64,000 nt of DNA from Tatumella saanichensis (GTDB lineage: Bacteria > Pseudomonadota > Gammaproteobacteria > Enterobacterales > Enterobacteriaceae), in the NCBI RefSeq assembly GCF_000439375.1, contig NZ_ATMI01000031.1, positions 1-64,000 on the forward strand, given 5' to 3'. The notes under the pieces were generated by a model. That model had not been told where the DNA came from. It did not search any database and worked only from the letters and a program-made list of their open reading frames with translations. The position numbers and the translations under genes were made by a program. Of the stretch, positions 27,707 to 36,696 are shown piece by piece (the first letter of the stretch is position 1; the number at the start of each line of letters is the position of its first letter).

Positions 27707-28198
27707 CTACTGCTGATGGGCGGCAACCACCTGATCGGAGGCCTGCCAGACCCGATAGCTGACTTTAACGTCTGCCGGTGCGTACACCACCAGCGGTAAT
27801 TTGCTGTTATAGCGCAGCAGCTTTTCGGATGCCGCAGGTAGGGTCACCAACCGCGTCTGTTTGCTGCCTTCCGGACAGGCCATGCGGGTAGAAACCGTCT
27901 GTGGCGCCAGGGTCACATTATAGTAAGGATAACCCCAGCCTTTGGCCGTTTCTTCACGAAGTTCACCCAGTAGCCGCGTTGGATTGCAGTCCGTTGCCAT
28001 CATCTTACCGATGATCAGTTCCACCCGATAATTATCTTCATCACTGAGCGCCGGTAATGTCATGACATTACGCTGCATCTCATTGGTAGCCGGCGGATAA
28101 GGCTTCATCAGATCAGACGCTGGATCCGCGGCCTGCGCGGCGGCGCTGATACCTAGTACCGGTAACAGCAATAACAGTGAAGTGGTAAGTTTACGCAT
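27707..28198 (-). CDS. eco: ecotin, periplasmic serine protease inhibitor
   Basis: A 163-residue preprotein with signal peptide MRKLTTSLLLLLPVLGISAA..AQA. The body follows E. coli ecotin: MKPYPPATNEMQRNV, DCNPTRLLG, KGWGYPYYNV and LRYNSKLPLVVYAPADVKVSYRVW. The two Cys that form the disulphide (DCN and MACP) are present. The reactive-site loop reads VSTRMACPEG, where E. coli has VSTMMACPDG, so P1 is Arg instead of Met. GGAGGGACA precedes ATG 28198, and the open frame beyond it is spurious. Confidence 0.93.
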   Translation of the reverse strand: MRKLTTSLLLLLPVLGISAAAQAADPASDLMKPYPPATNEMQRNVMTLPALSDEDNYRVELIIGKMMATDCNPTRLLGELREETAKGWGYPYYNVTLAPQTVSTRMACPEGSKQTRLVTLPAASEKLLRYNSKLPLVVYAPADVKVSYRVWQASDQVVAAHQQ

Positions 28199-28433
28199 TG
28201 TCCCTCCGGGGGCTCGAGTCACACAATCAGGATAGCCTCCTGTCAATCCCGGCACAGCGGCCACCACATGAGTACTATTCAAGGTAACCCACACCAGTGT
28301 CATCGCTGGCGGGTTTGCCCAAACTGAACTCTGCAAGCCTTGCTGCGCCCTACCCTGCAGCAATACATGCAGGGGCAACGAGTATAGCCATTAGCACCTA
28401 TCAGTGGATTGATTCAGGACAAGCTAATGAGGA

Positions 28434-29381
28434 TCAGGCCTGATGAAGGGTCAGTAGCCCTGCAGCGTCGATAAAGTCACTTAACTGTGCTGGGGTTGGC
28501 AAGGCTGGCAATGCACCTTTCCGCGTGGTCGCTAACGCCCCACAGGCACCGGCTTGGGAGAGCAAGGTACTCAAGGAATCCTGTTGCGGGGAGCCGTGGC
28601 GAGCGACCCATGCGAGCAGTCCGGCCATAAAGGCATCACCCGCACCGGTAGTATCAATACTCTTGACCTGATAACCAGCAAAGGTAAAGGCGTTACCGTG
28701 ACAGAAGACTAGGCCCCCCTCTTTGCCTCGGGTGATCACTTTCAGCTCTGCTGGGAACCGTTCCAGTGCCTTCAGGGCCTGATCCCACTGCTGATCGTCG
28801 GTGTCAGCCAGCCAGAAAAGCTCTTCATCAGACAATTTAAGAATATCTGCGCGCTGACACTGCTGTTCGATAATGTCACGCATCTGCTGTTTATCGGACC
28901 ACATCTGCTCACGCAAATTCAGGTCAAAACTGACTTTTCCACCCTGCTGTTTGATCTGTTCACTCGCGGTAAACACCGCCTTACGGCAGCTTTCCGCCAC
29001 CAGTGCCAGCGAGCAATAGTGCAAAATATCGGTGCCAAAAGCCGGTAAATCGTCGCAGGTCAGAAACTGATCCGCTGATGGGTTGACCAGAAACGAGAAA
29101 CTCCGCTCGCCGCTGGTGGCTAAATCGACCACCACCGTACTGGTACGGTGAGTCTCATCGGTCAACATATGCTCTGTACCGACGCCCTGCTCTTCCAGGG
29201 TTCGCTTTAGAAAACGGCCAAAGGGATCATCACCAATACGACCAATAAAGCCGGTGTCACTGACCAGACGTGCAGCCCCCGCAGCCACATTGAGGGGAGC
29301 CCCGCCTGCGCAGGCTTGATACTGCATATCTCCGGCAGGAAGCAGATCGACGACAGCATCGCCCAGTGTCCAGATTTTCAT
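28434..29381 (-). CDS. PfkB-family sugar kinase (fructokinase / aminoimidazole riboside kinase type)
   Basis: A 315-residue ribokinase-fold enzyme that phosphorylates a sugar or nucleoside using ATP. The N-terminal motif AGGAPLNVAAGAARL and C-terminal DTTGAGDAFMAGLL with the catalytic Asp are intact. The sequence around GFIGRIGDDPFGRFLKRTL resembles enterobacterial fructokinase/AIRs kinases. No sugar transporter or regulator is adjacent, so fructose versus AIRs is not resolved. Confidence 0.85.
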   Translation of the reverse strand: MKIWTLGDAVVDLLPAGDMQYQACAGGAPLNVAAGAARLVSDTGFIGRIGDDPFGRFLKRTLEEQGVGTEHMLTDETHRTSTVVVDLATSGERSFSFLVNPSADQFLTCDDLPAFGTDILHYCSLALVAESCRKAVFTASEQIKQQGGKVSFDLNLREQMWSDKQQMRDIIEQQCQRADILKLSDEELFWLADTDDQQWDQALKALERFPAELKVITRGKEGGLVFCHGNAFTFAGYQVKSIDTTGAGDAFMAGLLAWVARHGSPQQDSLSTLLSQAGACGALATTRKGALPALPTPAQLSDFIDAAGLLTLHQA

Positions 29382-29829
29382 TGTTATCCCTCATTACTGT
29401 TTTACTGCCGCCATGGGTTCAGCGCAGCCGTATTCACTTAAAGATGGTGGCAGTGTGTTTATCACTCAAGTGCCGGTCACAGAGAGTAAACCTGTCACGC
29501 AAAGGATGAAAGATAAAATATTCTGGGCTTAACCTAAAGATTTATTTACGGTTTATTGCCAGGCTGTCACCGCAGTAGCAATGACCACCCAGACTTTTCA
29601 GACAATCAGACGCTTTCACCTTCAACCTAGTAATAGTCTGATTGAGAACCTACTGCGACGACGGAGGCAACCGTTATTTTGTGTCTGCGGTCGCGAGTCA
29701 CTGAAATATTTCAGCCAGCATTGCCGCTGCAGACTATTCTGATAATGTCAGATTTCTTTACGCCGAGCAGCACTTTATCGGCAATTCGGGTACATAGTTA
29801 AGGTAACAATATTAATTACGGAGGTCTGC
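29382..29829. other. intergenic, no supported gene
   Basis: About 450 bp. A 39-codon + strand frame (29413-29532) lacks a ribosome binding site. Nothing else is recognised apart from the leader of the methyltransferase gene, with GGAGG at its 3' end. Confidence 0.5.
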
Positions 29830-30402
29830 ATGCTGGCATCAGCCATCAGTATGGTTCGTTCGAAGGCTGGGTTTGTACAACAGTTTATCCGCAACCCGCG
29901 TAAAGTAGGCAGCATCACGCCATCATCCATGGCACTGTGCGAATCGATGGCAAGTTGTGTTGACTGGTCTCAGGTAAAACATATTGCAGAATTGGGCGCC
30001 GGAGACGGCGTGCTGACACGAGTACTACTCAATCATATGTCAGCCGCCACCACAATGGATGTCTTCGAAATCAGTCCGCCGCTGGTCTCTAAACTACGGA
30101 TGATTAACGACCCCCGAGTGGTGGTACATGCCACTTCTGCGGAGTGTCTTGATGATAAATACGATGCGATTTTCTCCGGGCTACCACTATTATCCCTGCC
30201 GGTACCGGTTCGCCATGCGATATTATCTGCCGTGCATCGCTCGCTGACACCCGGCGGCGTATTTGTGCAGTTTCAGTACACGTCGCTAACTCAATCAGAG
30301 TTGTCCCGCTATTTCACTTGGGAAAGGCAAAGGGTGCTCAAAAACGTGCCCCCCGCCTGGGTGTACCGCTGCACTGAACACTGGGCCGCGCACAACAAAT
30401 AA
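29830..30402 (+). CDS. class I SAM methyltransferase (phospholipid N-methyltransferase / rRNA-dimethylase-like)
   Basis: A 190-residue enzyme of the COG3963 type. The start FVQQFIRNPRKVGSITPSS and motif I HIAELGAGDGVLT fit this group, as does the FSGLPLLSLP block. Relatives include phosphatidylethanolamine N-methyltransferases and KsgA-like proteins. GGAGG lies 5 bases before ATG 29830. The substrate is uncertain; no second lipid gene is nearby. Confidence 0.78.
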   Translation: MLASAISMVRSKAGFVQQFIRNPRKVGSITPSSMALCESMASCVDWSQVKHIAELGAGDGVLTRVLLNHMSAATTMDVFEISPPLVSKLRMINDPRVVVHATSAECLDDKYDAIFSGLPLLSLPVPVRHAILSAVHRSLTPGGVFVQFQYTSLTQSELSRYFTWERQRVLKNVPPAWVYRCTEHWAAHNK

Positions 30403-30416
30403 TCACTACCATCCTA

Positions 30417-30983
30417 TTACGGCTGTGGATCAGACTCTTGCTGTTCTGCCAATTCTTCATACATGGCCTGGATAGCCCCGCGGGTGACCGCCGCCAACGT
30501 TCGGTAGAACGGCGTACGGGCATGCGCTTCGGTTTTCCCCAAGAAGGCGCCGCACCATGGCAGCAGGTACTGATCAAACAGGGTATACTGCGCCAATACC
30601 TCATCTTGCTGCGACTGGTCTTCTAACCAGGAGGTCGCCAACAGCAACATGCCGATGCTGTCATAGCGCGCATCGGTCAGTGGCATCCCGCGCTGCTGTA
30701 AAAACGCACGCACTTGCTGCGGCTGTGGCCCGTTTTCCCAGTCTTCGCCATAAGGAGAAACCGCCGGTTGCTCGCCGCCGAACAGTGCCTGATAGTCCTG
30801 TTCCAGCTGCGCCACATCACAGTTCGTCTGTAACACCTTCAGCAGTTCATCCTGCTCCAGCGGCCATTGCGCCTGCAGTTTACCTTCTTTAATCAAGGTG
30901 AAAAGTGGCTGTAACACGGGGTCCTGCGGCGCACGATTGTATAACGAGCCGAGAATACGGCAGATCACAGAGAATTCATTCAT
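30417..30983 (-). CDS. ycdY: TorD/DmsD-family redox-enzyme chaperone YcdY
   Basis: A 188-residue all-helical chaperone. It follows E. coli YcdY closely: MNEFSVICRILGSLYNR, FTLIKEGKLQAQWPLEQDELL, LLLATSWLEDQS and EYLLPWCGAFLGK-type blocks. TorD-family proteins bind and help mature metalloenzymes; E. coli YcdY supports the zinc phosphatase YcdX. No ycdX is in this window. Confidence 0.9.
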   Translation of the reverse strand: MNEFSVICRILGSLYNRAPQDPVLQPLFTLIKEGKLQAQWPLEQDELLKVLQTNCDVAQLEQDYQALFGGEQPAVSPYGEDWENGPQPQQVRAFLQQRGMPLTDARYDSIGMLLLATSWLEDQSQQDEVLAQYTLFDQYLLPWCGAFLGKTEAHARTPFYRTLAAVTRGAIQAMYEELAEQQESDPQP

Positions 30984-31210
30984 GAAGTGTCCTTAATTTA
31001 TGAGGGATCGTGCGGGTAATAGATCACCGAGAACTCAGCGCCTCACCCACTCCGTTATGGCGGTGTATTAGATGTCCGTCAGAGGGTTCTGTCAACGGTT
31101 ATGCCTTACTGGCATGCGCAGTCTCGTTTTGGAAGCCATATTGCTAACAGAACACATCGAGTAATGGATAAATGAAATCTATGCAGGAAATGGTGGAAGA
31201 GCCTAAAACA

Positions 31211-31238
31211 AAACGCCCGATGGGGACATCGGGCGTTT
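31211..31238 (-). terminator. rho-independent terminator of glsB
   Basis: AAACGCCCGATG and CATCGGGCGTTT form a perfect 12-base stem with a 4-base loop. On the - strand it is followed by TTGTTTT, making a good terminator for the gene at 31283-31531. Confidence 0.85.
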
Positions 31239-31282
31239 GAGTGACGACAGGCCTTAGCCTGCATCAAAACCGTTCAGGCAAA

Positions 31283-31531
31283 TTAGCTGCTGACTTTTCT
31301 GTAGATAAACAGTACCACCAGGGCACCGATGACCGCTACCACGAAGCTGCCGAAGTTGAAGCCATCTACATGACCGAAACCGAACAGAGTACTGATCCAG
31401 CCACCCACTACCGCACCAATAATACCGAGGATAACGGTCACGATAAAACCACCACCGTCTTTACCTGGCATGATCCATTTAGCGATAATACCGGCAATCA
31501 GACCAAAGATAATCCATGAAATAATACCCAT
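31283..31531 (-). CDS. GlsB/YeaQ/YmgE family stress-response membrane protein
   Basis: An 82-residue protein with three hydrophobic helices and the family pattern GLIAGIIAKWIMPGKDGGG, LGIIGAVVGGW and FGSFVVAVIGALVVLFIY. Members are small inner-membrane proteins raised in stationary phase and envelope stress, with unknown activity. A strong terminator follows, and the gene is monocistronic. Confidence 0.92.
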   Translation of the reverse strand: MGIISWIIFGLIAGIIAKWIMPGKDGGGFIVTVILGIIGAVVGGWISTLFGFGHVDGFNFGSFVVAVIGALVVLFIYRKVSS

Positions 31532-31804
31532 AATGACTCCTTACATTTGTTAACTCTGATTTCATTCAGGCCGCCCCATAGGGAAGTTCAGCCGGGATAA
31601 CTCTCAGTCAGTACTAAGCGTGTATCTATATGAAAGCTTAGTACAATTGCAGAATCTGTCCAGATTCTACATGCTTAAGCACTGGAAGTTTAGGATAAAA
31701 CTGAAAAAAATGCAGCGACTGAATTTAAGTATAGAACGCTGAGAGCAGAACAAAAGCACAAGGCTCATTTTCTGATGCCGGTTGCCCCGACATCAGACCA
31801 GGGA

Positions 31805-32452
31805 TTAACTGTCTTGGTAAGCGGTGGTCACTTTCCACAAATAGCGTGGGGCCTGTGCGGCAGGGTGACGACGCTCGATATAGCGGTAAAACTGCTGTGG
31901 CGTCATGCCATTGATCATCGCAATCGCTCGTTCACGATCTGGGGAAAAAGTACGCAGTAGCGCGCCAGCGCCGTTTGAATAAGAGACGATGGTCGCATAA
32001 CGCATCGTCACCGGATTACGGATCCCTGACAGCATGGTTTTTTGCAGAATTTTAATATAGGCGGTCCCTATCTGAATATTCTTAGCCGGGTCCTGCAATT
32101 CGCGCCGAGTCGGCTGACCGCGTTTGCCCTGCACGCGGTAGACTTCACGACCTGCGGTTGAGGCTTTAATTTGCATTAAACCAATCGCATCAGAGCGACT
32201 GACCGCATCAGGATTCCCACCGGACTCGACACTAATAATGGCACTGATCAAACGTTCATCAACACCATAATGACTGGCAGCGTCTTCGGTGAAAATTGAC
32301 CAGTTATCACTATCATTATTACTGGTCAGTAGCCTTGAGGGTGGAGCCTGTATTAAAGGTGTATACTTCTGTTGTGTCGTCTGTTGCTGTGTGGGTTGAC
32401 TGGCACAGCCCGCCAAGAATAAGGCGGAAAGTACAAGATACTTTATTTTCAC
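31805..32452 (-). CDS. emtA: membrane-bound lytic murein transglycosylase EmtA (MltE)
   Basis: A 215-residue outer-membrane lipoprotein that cleaves peptidoglycan glycan chains endolytically. A GTG start at 32452 gives VKIKYLVLSALFLAGCASQ with lipobox LAGC. The catalytic Glu is in SVESGGNPDAVS, followed by AIGLMQIKAST, YSNGAGALLRTF and HPAAQAPRYL. The upstream 16 codons (to 32500) precede the signal peptide and are probably not translated. It is divergent from ldcA, as in E. coli. Confidence 0.92.
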   Translation of the reverse strand: MKIKYLVLSALFLAGCASQPTQQQTTQQKYTPLIQAPPSRLLTSNNDSDNWSIFTEDAASHYGVDERLISAIISVESGGNPDAVSRSDAIGLMQIKASTAGREVYRVQGKRGQPTRRELQDPAKNIQIGTAYIKILQKTMLSGIRNPVTMRYATIVSYSNGAGALLRTFSPDRERAIAMINGMTPQQFYRYIERRHPAAQAPRYLWKVTTAYQDS

Positions 32453-32615
32453 GTTATTTTTATCCTGATCATTTTGCCTCGCGTATGATACAGCTTTCAC
32501 TCAGCGTGCAAATTACCGTTTATCCGAAAGCACCTCTTGACTGAAACAGGTGACACCGGCCAGCATTTTCGCCATGATAAAACCCTATATTTATCCAGCC
32601 TGAAGAATTGTTATT

Positions 32616-33548
32616 ATGCCTGTAAGCTATCGTATCCGCTTAATTGCCCCCTCAGGTTATTGTCATAATCAGAGTGCCGCGGCACGGGGTGTCGCGGCAC
32701 TGCATGCTGCCGGTCACCGATTAGAAAACAGTGAGATAATCCATCGCCGTCGCCAACGTTTTGCGGGCTCAGAGGCAGAGCGGCTCGCCGATATCAATGA
32801 CATCGCTACACTTTCCCCGCTACCGGACATTCTGCTAGCGGTACGCGGCGGCTACGGGGCCAGCCGCTTACTCGGTGATATCCGTTACGCGGACATCGCA
32901 ACTCGGCTGACTGGTGAGCAGGTCGCACTCTGCGGTCACAGTGACTTTACTGCCATTCAGCTCGCGCTATTGGCCCAAACAGGCCTGGTGACCTTTAGTG
33001 CCCCTATGCTTGCTGGTAATTTCGGTGCCGAGCCGATATCGGACTATACGAAAGACCATTTCTTCGGATTACTCGGGCAAAAAAGTTATACCATCCATTG
33101 GCCAGAAAATACACAGCAATCTTTTCACGGCGCAGGCACGCTATGGGGCGGAAACTTGGCGATGCTGACCTCTCTGGTAGGCACACCCTGGATGCCAGAT
33201 ATCAGTGATGGCATTCTGGTGATCGAAGATGTTAATGAGCATCCGTTCCGCGTTGAACGTATGCTATTGCAGCTTTATTACACAGGTATCCTGCAAAGAC
33301 AGCAGGCAGTGATCATCGGCAGCTTCAGTGGTGCCACCCTTAGCGACTATGATCAGGGCTATGATTTCAACACTGTCTGGCGCTACTTAAGTGAACTGAG
33401 CGGCGTCCCCTTTATCCAAGGGCTAAAATTCGGTCATGAGCCGGAAACCGTGACTCTGCCTATCGGGGCTGATGCCACCTTACACTGTCAGCAGGGAGAG
33501 GTTGCCCTGACGCTCAGTGGCTATCCTGTTCCGCAGGGTCAGGAATAG
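32616..33548 (+). CDS. ldcA: L,D-carboxypeptidase LdcA (muramoyltetrapeptide carboxypeptidase)
   Basis: A 310-residue cytoplasmic Ser peptidase (S66) that removes the terminal D-Ala from recycled murein tetrapeptide. The nucleophile Ser is in ALCGHSDFTA, the Glu in LVIEDVNEHP and the His in KFGHEPETVTLPIG. Length and order match E. coli LdcA. Its 3' end overlaps the convergent secreted-protein gene by 10 bases. Confidence 0.94.
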   Translation: MPVSYRIRLIAPSGYCHNQSAAARGVAALHAAGHRLENSEIIHRRRQRFAGSEAERLADINDIATLSPLPDILLAVRGGYGASRLLGDIRYADIATRLTGEQVALCGHSDFTAIQLALLAQTGLVTFSAPMLAGNFGAEPISDYTKDHFFGLLGQKSYTIHWPENTQQSFHGAGTLWGGNLAMLTSLVGTPWMPDISDGILVIEDVNEHPFRVERMLLQLYYTGILQRQQAVIIGSFSGATLSDYDQGYDFNTVWRYLSELSGVPFIQGLKFGHEPETVTLPIGADATLHCQQGEVALTLSGYPVPQGQE

Positions 33549-33973
33549 CGGTGCTGTCCGCGGTCGGCTTCAATACCCGCACTGCCATCGCTAGGATGAT
33601 CACTCCACGGCGTTAACGTTAGTAGCGGATCAGGCCGTGTGAAGGTCCGTTCACAGGGGACTAATGCCGAGGTACCGGCATAGACGAAGAACGTATTTTG
33701 TGTCGCCTGATCTACCATTAACTGATCACCGTTGCGAAACAAGGTGATCGAGACCGGCTGACCGTCCTGCAGGCGGGTACGTTCCTGACCGGCAGCAATT
33801 TGAAAATTATCTGTCCCCCACATCAGGGTGCTGATGCCATACTCTGCCCGATCAATTGTCATGGTTTGTCGGCCCTGACAGGATATTTGAAACTCATCGC
33901 CATCATTTGGGGCAGCCACAGCGGCTGCCAGTGGCATCAATATTGCCAGCAGAGTTATGACACTTTTTTTCAT
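33539..33973 (-). CDS. secreted protein of unknown function
   Basis: A 144-residue preprotein with signal peptide MKKSVITLLAILMPLAAAVAA. The mature part has two Cys (ISCQGRQ and VPCERTF) about 75 residues apart and a beta-rich look, faintly like MliC-type lysozyme inhibitors, but the family motifs are not clear. Its 3' end overlaps ldcA. ATG 33973 was chosen because it starts the signal peptide. No function is assigned. Confidence 0.7.
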   Translation of the reverse strand: MKKSVITLLAILMPLAAAVAAPNDGDEFQISCQGRQTMTIDRAEYGISTLMWGTDNFQIAAGQERTRLQDGQPVSITLFRNGDQLMVDQATQNTFFVYAGTSALVPCERTFTRPDPLLTLTPWSDHPSDGSAGIEADRGQHRYS

Positions 33974-34094
33974 CACGCTTCCTGTCATGCTGAGGGTCAG
34001 TTACCATTTACTGATGAGAATATCGTTGCCGGCAAACTAAAAAAGCCGCAGCAGGTTACAAGTTACGAATAAATATGACCGGAGATAAACATTT

Positions 34095-34478
34095 ATGCAG
34101 CCTGTTGATCCGGCGATGGCTCGCCTTTTCAGCCGATTATCCGCTTCCGCATTCCGCAGTCGCTTTCACCTCAGTGATGCAGATTATCAATATTGTCTGG
34201 AAAAAGGGGCGGAAGTCGTTATGCGTCATGCCCGAGACTTCATTCGCCAACGACTGGCCGCGGCACACCCGCCCAACGATGGTAAGCAGACCCCGATGCG
34301 CGGCCATCCCGTGTTTATTGCCCAGCATGCAACGGCCACCTGCTGCCGTGGCTGTCTGCAGAAATGGCACCGCATCCCACTGGGATCTGAGCTAAGTGAA
34401 GCTCAACAAGATTATCTGTGTGAGGTGTTGTTTTACTGGTTACAGCAACAAATTCATGCACGGCAATGCCCCAGTTGA
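34095..34478 (+). CDS. DUF4186 family protein
   Basis: A 127-residue protein matching DUF4186: SAFRSRFHLSDADYQYC, FIRQRLAAAHPPNDGKQTP and GHPVFIAQHATATCCRGCL. The conserved His and Cys cluster (HPVF..QHATATCCRGC..W) suggests metal or cofactor binding. Function is unknown. CGGAG lies about 10 bases before the ATG. Confidence 0.85.
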   Translation: MQPVDPAMARLFSRLSASAFRSRFHLSDADYQYCLEKGAEVVMRHARDFIRQRLAAAHPPNDGKQTPMRGHPVFIAQHATATCCRGCLQKWHRIPLGSELSEAQQDYLCEVLFYWLQQQIHARQCPS

Positions 34479-34617
34479 GTCAACCTTACTCCCCATGGTG
34501 AAGGCTTTGCCCGCTACTGACTTTCAGGGAATTGCTCTGCTAACCCGCTTCGTGCTTGTTGATATGTCATATTTTGTAGTAATTTTCTTAAAGATAACAA
34601 CATCCTTAAGGAAATAA

Positions 34618-35640
34618 ATGATGCAAACATCCCGCCACTTACGCCCAATGCTAGCGCTTGTGCCTATCCTGTTTAGCAGTTTCGCCCTCGCGCAGAATTG
34701 CTTGCAAACCCGTGCAGCCATTGATATCGGTTCGGGCAGTACCAAAATCGCTGTGGCGGAAGTCGATACCTGTCAGCAGCGGATCCATAAAATGCTCTTT
34801 CAGCAGCAACTGCCGGTAGCCTACAACGACGCGCTGATGCATTCTGCCGACCAACGGCTACCTGAGTCAGTGATTAAGCAAGGGTTGGCGGCTATCACCC
34901 AGGAAGTCAACGTTGCCCGCCGCTTTCACCCAGTGAGTATTCGTGGCGTGGGGACAGCAGTATTCCGTAGTGCCGAAAATGGGCCACAGGTGATGACTTT
35001 ATTTGCTCAGCACAGCGGCGCCAGTCTTCGCATTATCAGTCAGCGCCAGGAAGCCCTATTAGGCTTTGCTTCTGCCAAAGCAACGCTCAATGATCCGTCG
35101 TTGAAGGATGACGATATTCTGGTATGGGATATCGGTGGTGGCTCCATGCAAATGACTACTTTCTATCAGAAAGACGGCAAAATGACGCCGGTGATTTATC
35201 AAGGAAAATTAGCCTCTGTCACCCTGAAAAACTACATTATCAGTCTCCTGCAGAATAAGCCGTTACAGGCTGATAGCTCCCCTAACCCTATTGGCACTCA
35301 GGCAGAAAATGTCCTGAAATTTGTCCGCTTCTATGCTGATAATGATGTGGACCCGACCATCAAATCGCTGATCACACAACGTAAAGTGATAGGTATCGGT
35401 GGCGTGCATGATTATTCCCTGCGTGACCAGTTCGTGAACAAGCCGAACAGCTATACCCTGTCTGGACTAACAGCCCTGGCCGCTGAGCAAGTGAACAAAA
35501 GCGATGACCAGCTCTCCGGCGATTACCGTGCCACTGATATCAGTAATTTGTTATTGGTGGAAGGCTATATGCAAGCCCTGAACATACCGCAGGTCACGTT
35601 GGCGAAAGCCAGTCTGGTACAGGGTTTACTGACGGAATAA
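34618..35640 (+). CDS. exported Ppx/GppA-like phosphatase
   Basis: A 340-residue protein with an N-terminal signal peptide (RPMLALVPILFSSFALA, then QNC). The Ppx/GppA ASKHA-fold domain shows AAIDIGSGSTKIAVAEV (phosphate-1), RGVGTAVFRSAENG, SQRQEALLGF and the phosphate-2 motif VWDIGGGSMQM. Usual Ppx/GppA proteins are cytoplasmic and 500 residues long; this one is shorter and predicted to be periplasmic. AAGGAA precedes the ATG. The periplasmic substrate is unknown. Confidence 0.85.
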   Translation: MMQTSRHLRPMLALVPILFSSFALAQNCLQTRAAIDIGSGSTKIAVAEVDTCQQRIHKMLFQQQLPVAYNDALMHSADQRLPESVIKQGLAAITQEVNVARRFHPVSIRGVGTAVFRSAENGPQVMTLFAQHSGASLRIISQRQEALLGFASAKATLNDPSLKDDDILVWDIGGGSMQMTTFYQKDGKMTPVIYQGKLASVTLKNYIISLLQNKPLQADSSPNPIGTQAENVLKFVRFYADNDVDPTIKSLITQRKVIGIGGVHDYSLRDQFVNKPNSYTLSGLTALAAEQVNKSDDQLSGDYRATDISNLLLVEGYMQALNIPQVTLAKASLVQGLLTE

Positions 35641-35703
35641 CGGCACAGTCATTCACCTTTTCCTAAGAATATTCTCGTTCACTCACACTTAAAAAATCCT
35701 TTG

Positions 35704-35710
35704 CTATACT
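35704..35710 (+). promoter_or_regulatory. -10 element, sigma-S-like
   Basis: CTATACT, preceded by TTTG, fits the extended -10 of stationary-phase (RpoS) promoters and lies about 40 bp before the CsbD/YqjD-like gene. The assignment rests on this motif and on the product type. Confidence 0.45.
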
Positions 35711-35749
35711 GAAAAGGAGTTAACCAAACATCATATAAGGAGAGTTTAC

Positions 35750-35998
35750 ATGGTAGGTAAAGTGCAGGATAAAGCTGAAGAACTGGCAGGCGCAGCACAG
35801 GAAACCTATGGTGATGTTACTGACTCACCTGAGCATTCTGTGAAAGGTGCAGCCCGTAAATACGCTTCCCAGGCAAGCTATGCAGTACGTGATGCTGCAG
35901 ACACTGTGAAATCACAGGTTTCTGATAAGCCATACACCGGTGTTGCGATTGCCGCAGCCGTAGGTGCTGTGTTCGGATACTTGCTGGGACGTAAATAA
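35750..35998 (+). CDS. CsbD/YqjD-like stress protein
   Basis: An 82-residue protein. The N-terminal GKVQDKAEELAGAAQETYGD is the CsbD pattern. The C-terminal half has a single hydrophobic helix AIAAAVGAVFGYLLGRK like the ElaB/YqjD tail anchors that carry ribosomes to the membrane. A strong ribosome binding site (AAGGAGAG) and a terminator flank it. A general-stress role is inferred from the families. Confidence 0.88.
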   Translation: MVGKVQDKAEELAGAAQETYGDVTDSPEHSVKGAARKYASQASYAVRDAADTVKSQVSDKPYTGVAIAAAVGAVFGYLLGRK

Positions 35999-36009
35999 AC
36001 TCACCTTTC

Positions 36010-36031
36010 TGGCGGGCACATGTACCCGCCA
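36010..36031 (+). terminator. hairpin after the CsbD-like gene
   Basis: TGGCGGG and CCCGCCA arms with an 8-base loop follow the stop codon by 11 bases. They precede a stronger terminator 20 bp further on. Confidence 0.5.
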
Positions 36032-36050
36032 CATTGAGTTCATTCTCTTG

Positions 36051-36087
36051 ACCCTGCTTTCTGGCGAAAGTAGGGTTTTTTATTTTT
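36051..36087 (+). terminator. rho-independent terminator
   Basis: ACCCTGCTTTC pairs with GAAAGTAGGGT around a TGGC loop and is followed by TTTTTTATTTTT. It is a classical terminator of the CsbD-like gene. Confidence 0.85.
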
Positions 36088-36192
36088 AGAGATGTAACAC
36101 CTACAAGCTTAGCCAGCATTTCAGTGTAACAACATTGTTATGTTTGATAGTGCTGAGAAGGAGGCTTTATAGGGCGCGGGGGAATGTGCAAA

Positions 36193-36387
36193 TTACCCTA
36201 GACGTAAACAACCTTTTTCCATTCCTGCCTGAGTGGCAGCATCCATCACAATTTTTTCCTGCATACCATTGGCCAAACTCACAAGGTATTCTTTATGACC
36301 GTTGTTCATTGAGGGGGTATGCAATTCGGTCATTACCGTCACAGCAACATAGCAATGACGACCGTGAAGAAACATTTTAGCCAGCAT
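36193..36387 (-). CDS. small protein of unknown function, 64 residues
   Basis: Begins MLAKMFLHGRHCYVAVTVM and ends GMEKGCLRLG. AAGGAG with 7-base spacing stands before ATG 36387, giving this frame better start support than most short frames in the window. There are two Cys and no signal peptide. It resembles no family I know. It is on the opposite strand to its neighbours and is monocistronic. Confidence 0.55.
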   Translation of the reverse strand: MLAKMFLHGRHCYVAVTVMTELHTPSMNNGHKEYLVSLANGMQEKIVMDAATQAGMEKGCLRLG

Positions 36388-36696
36388 GGCGACTCTCCTT
36401 TTTCTGTGACTGACAGAGTATCCTTTATCAATATGACAATGATTTGTCAGTCATATAAGTTCTGACCGGCACAACCTGTGCCGGAGATAAGCATAGCCGA
36501 TAAATAGCCTATTCAATTAAATATCGGCTGATTCCGAATAAACTTCGGATTATTTACCACTCGCGGCAGTAAAGCGTAAAAAATCAAACCGTTCTGCGTG
36601 TCGGGTTACAACGGCTGTCACGGATTTAAGCGTTAATGACAGAAGTTTACGTTGTTTCTTTTAGCATTTCCGGGAACTGTTCACGGAGAACCCTAG
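36388..36696. other. intergenic with a GC-rich hairpin
   Basis: Perfect arms CCGGCACA and TGTGCCGG with a 3-base loop lie at 36466-36484 between two small divergent genes. No T-run follows on either strand. Otherwise nothing is recognised. Confidence 0.5.

Noticed and set aside
29413-29532. A 39-codon + strand frame (MGSAQPYSLKDGG..)
   Set aside because: Coding-like in composition but without any ribosome binding site; too weak to list as a gene.
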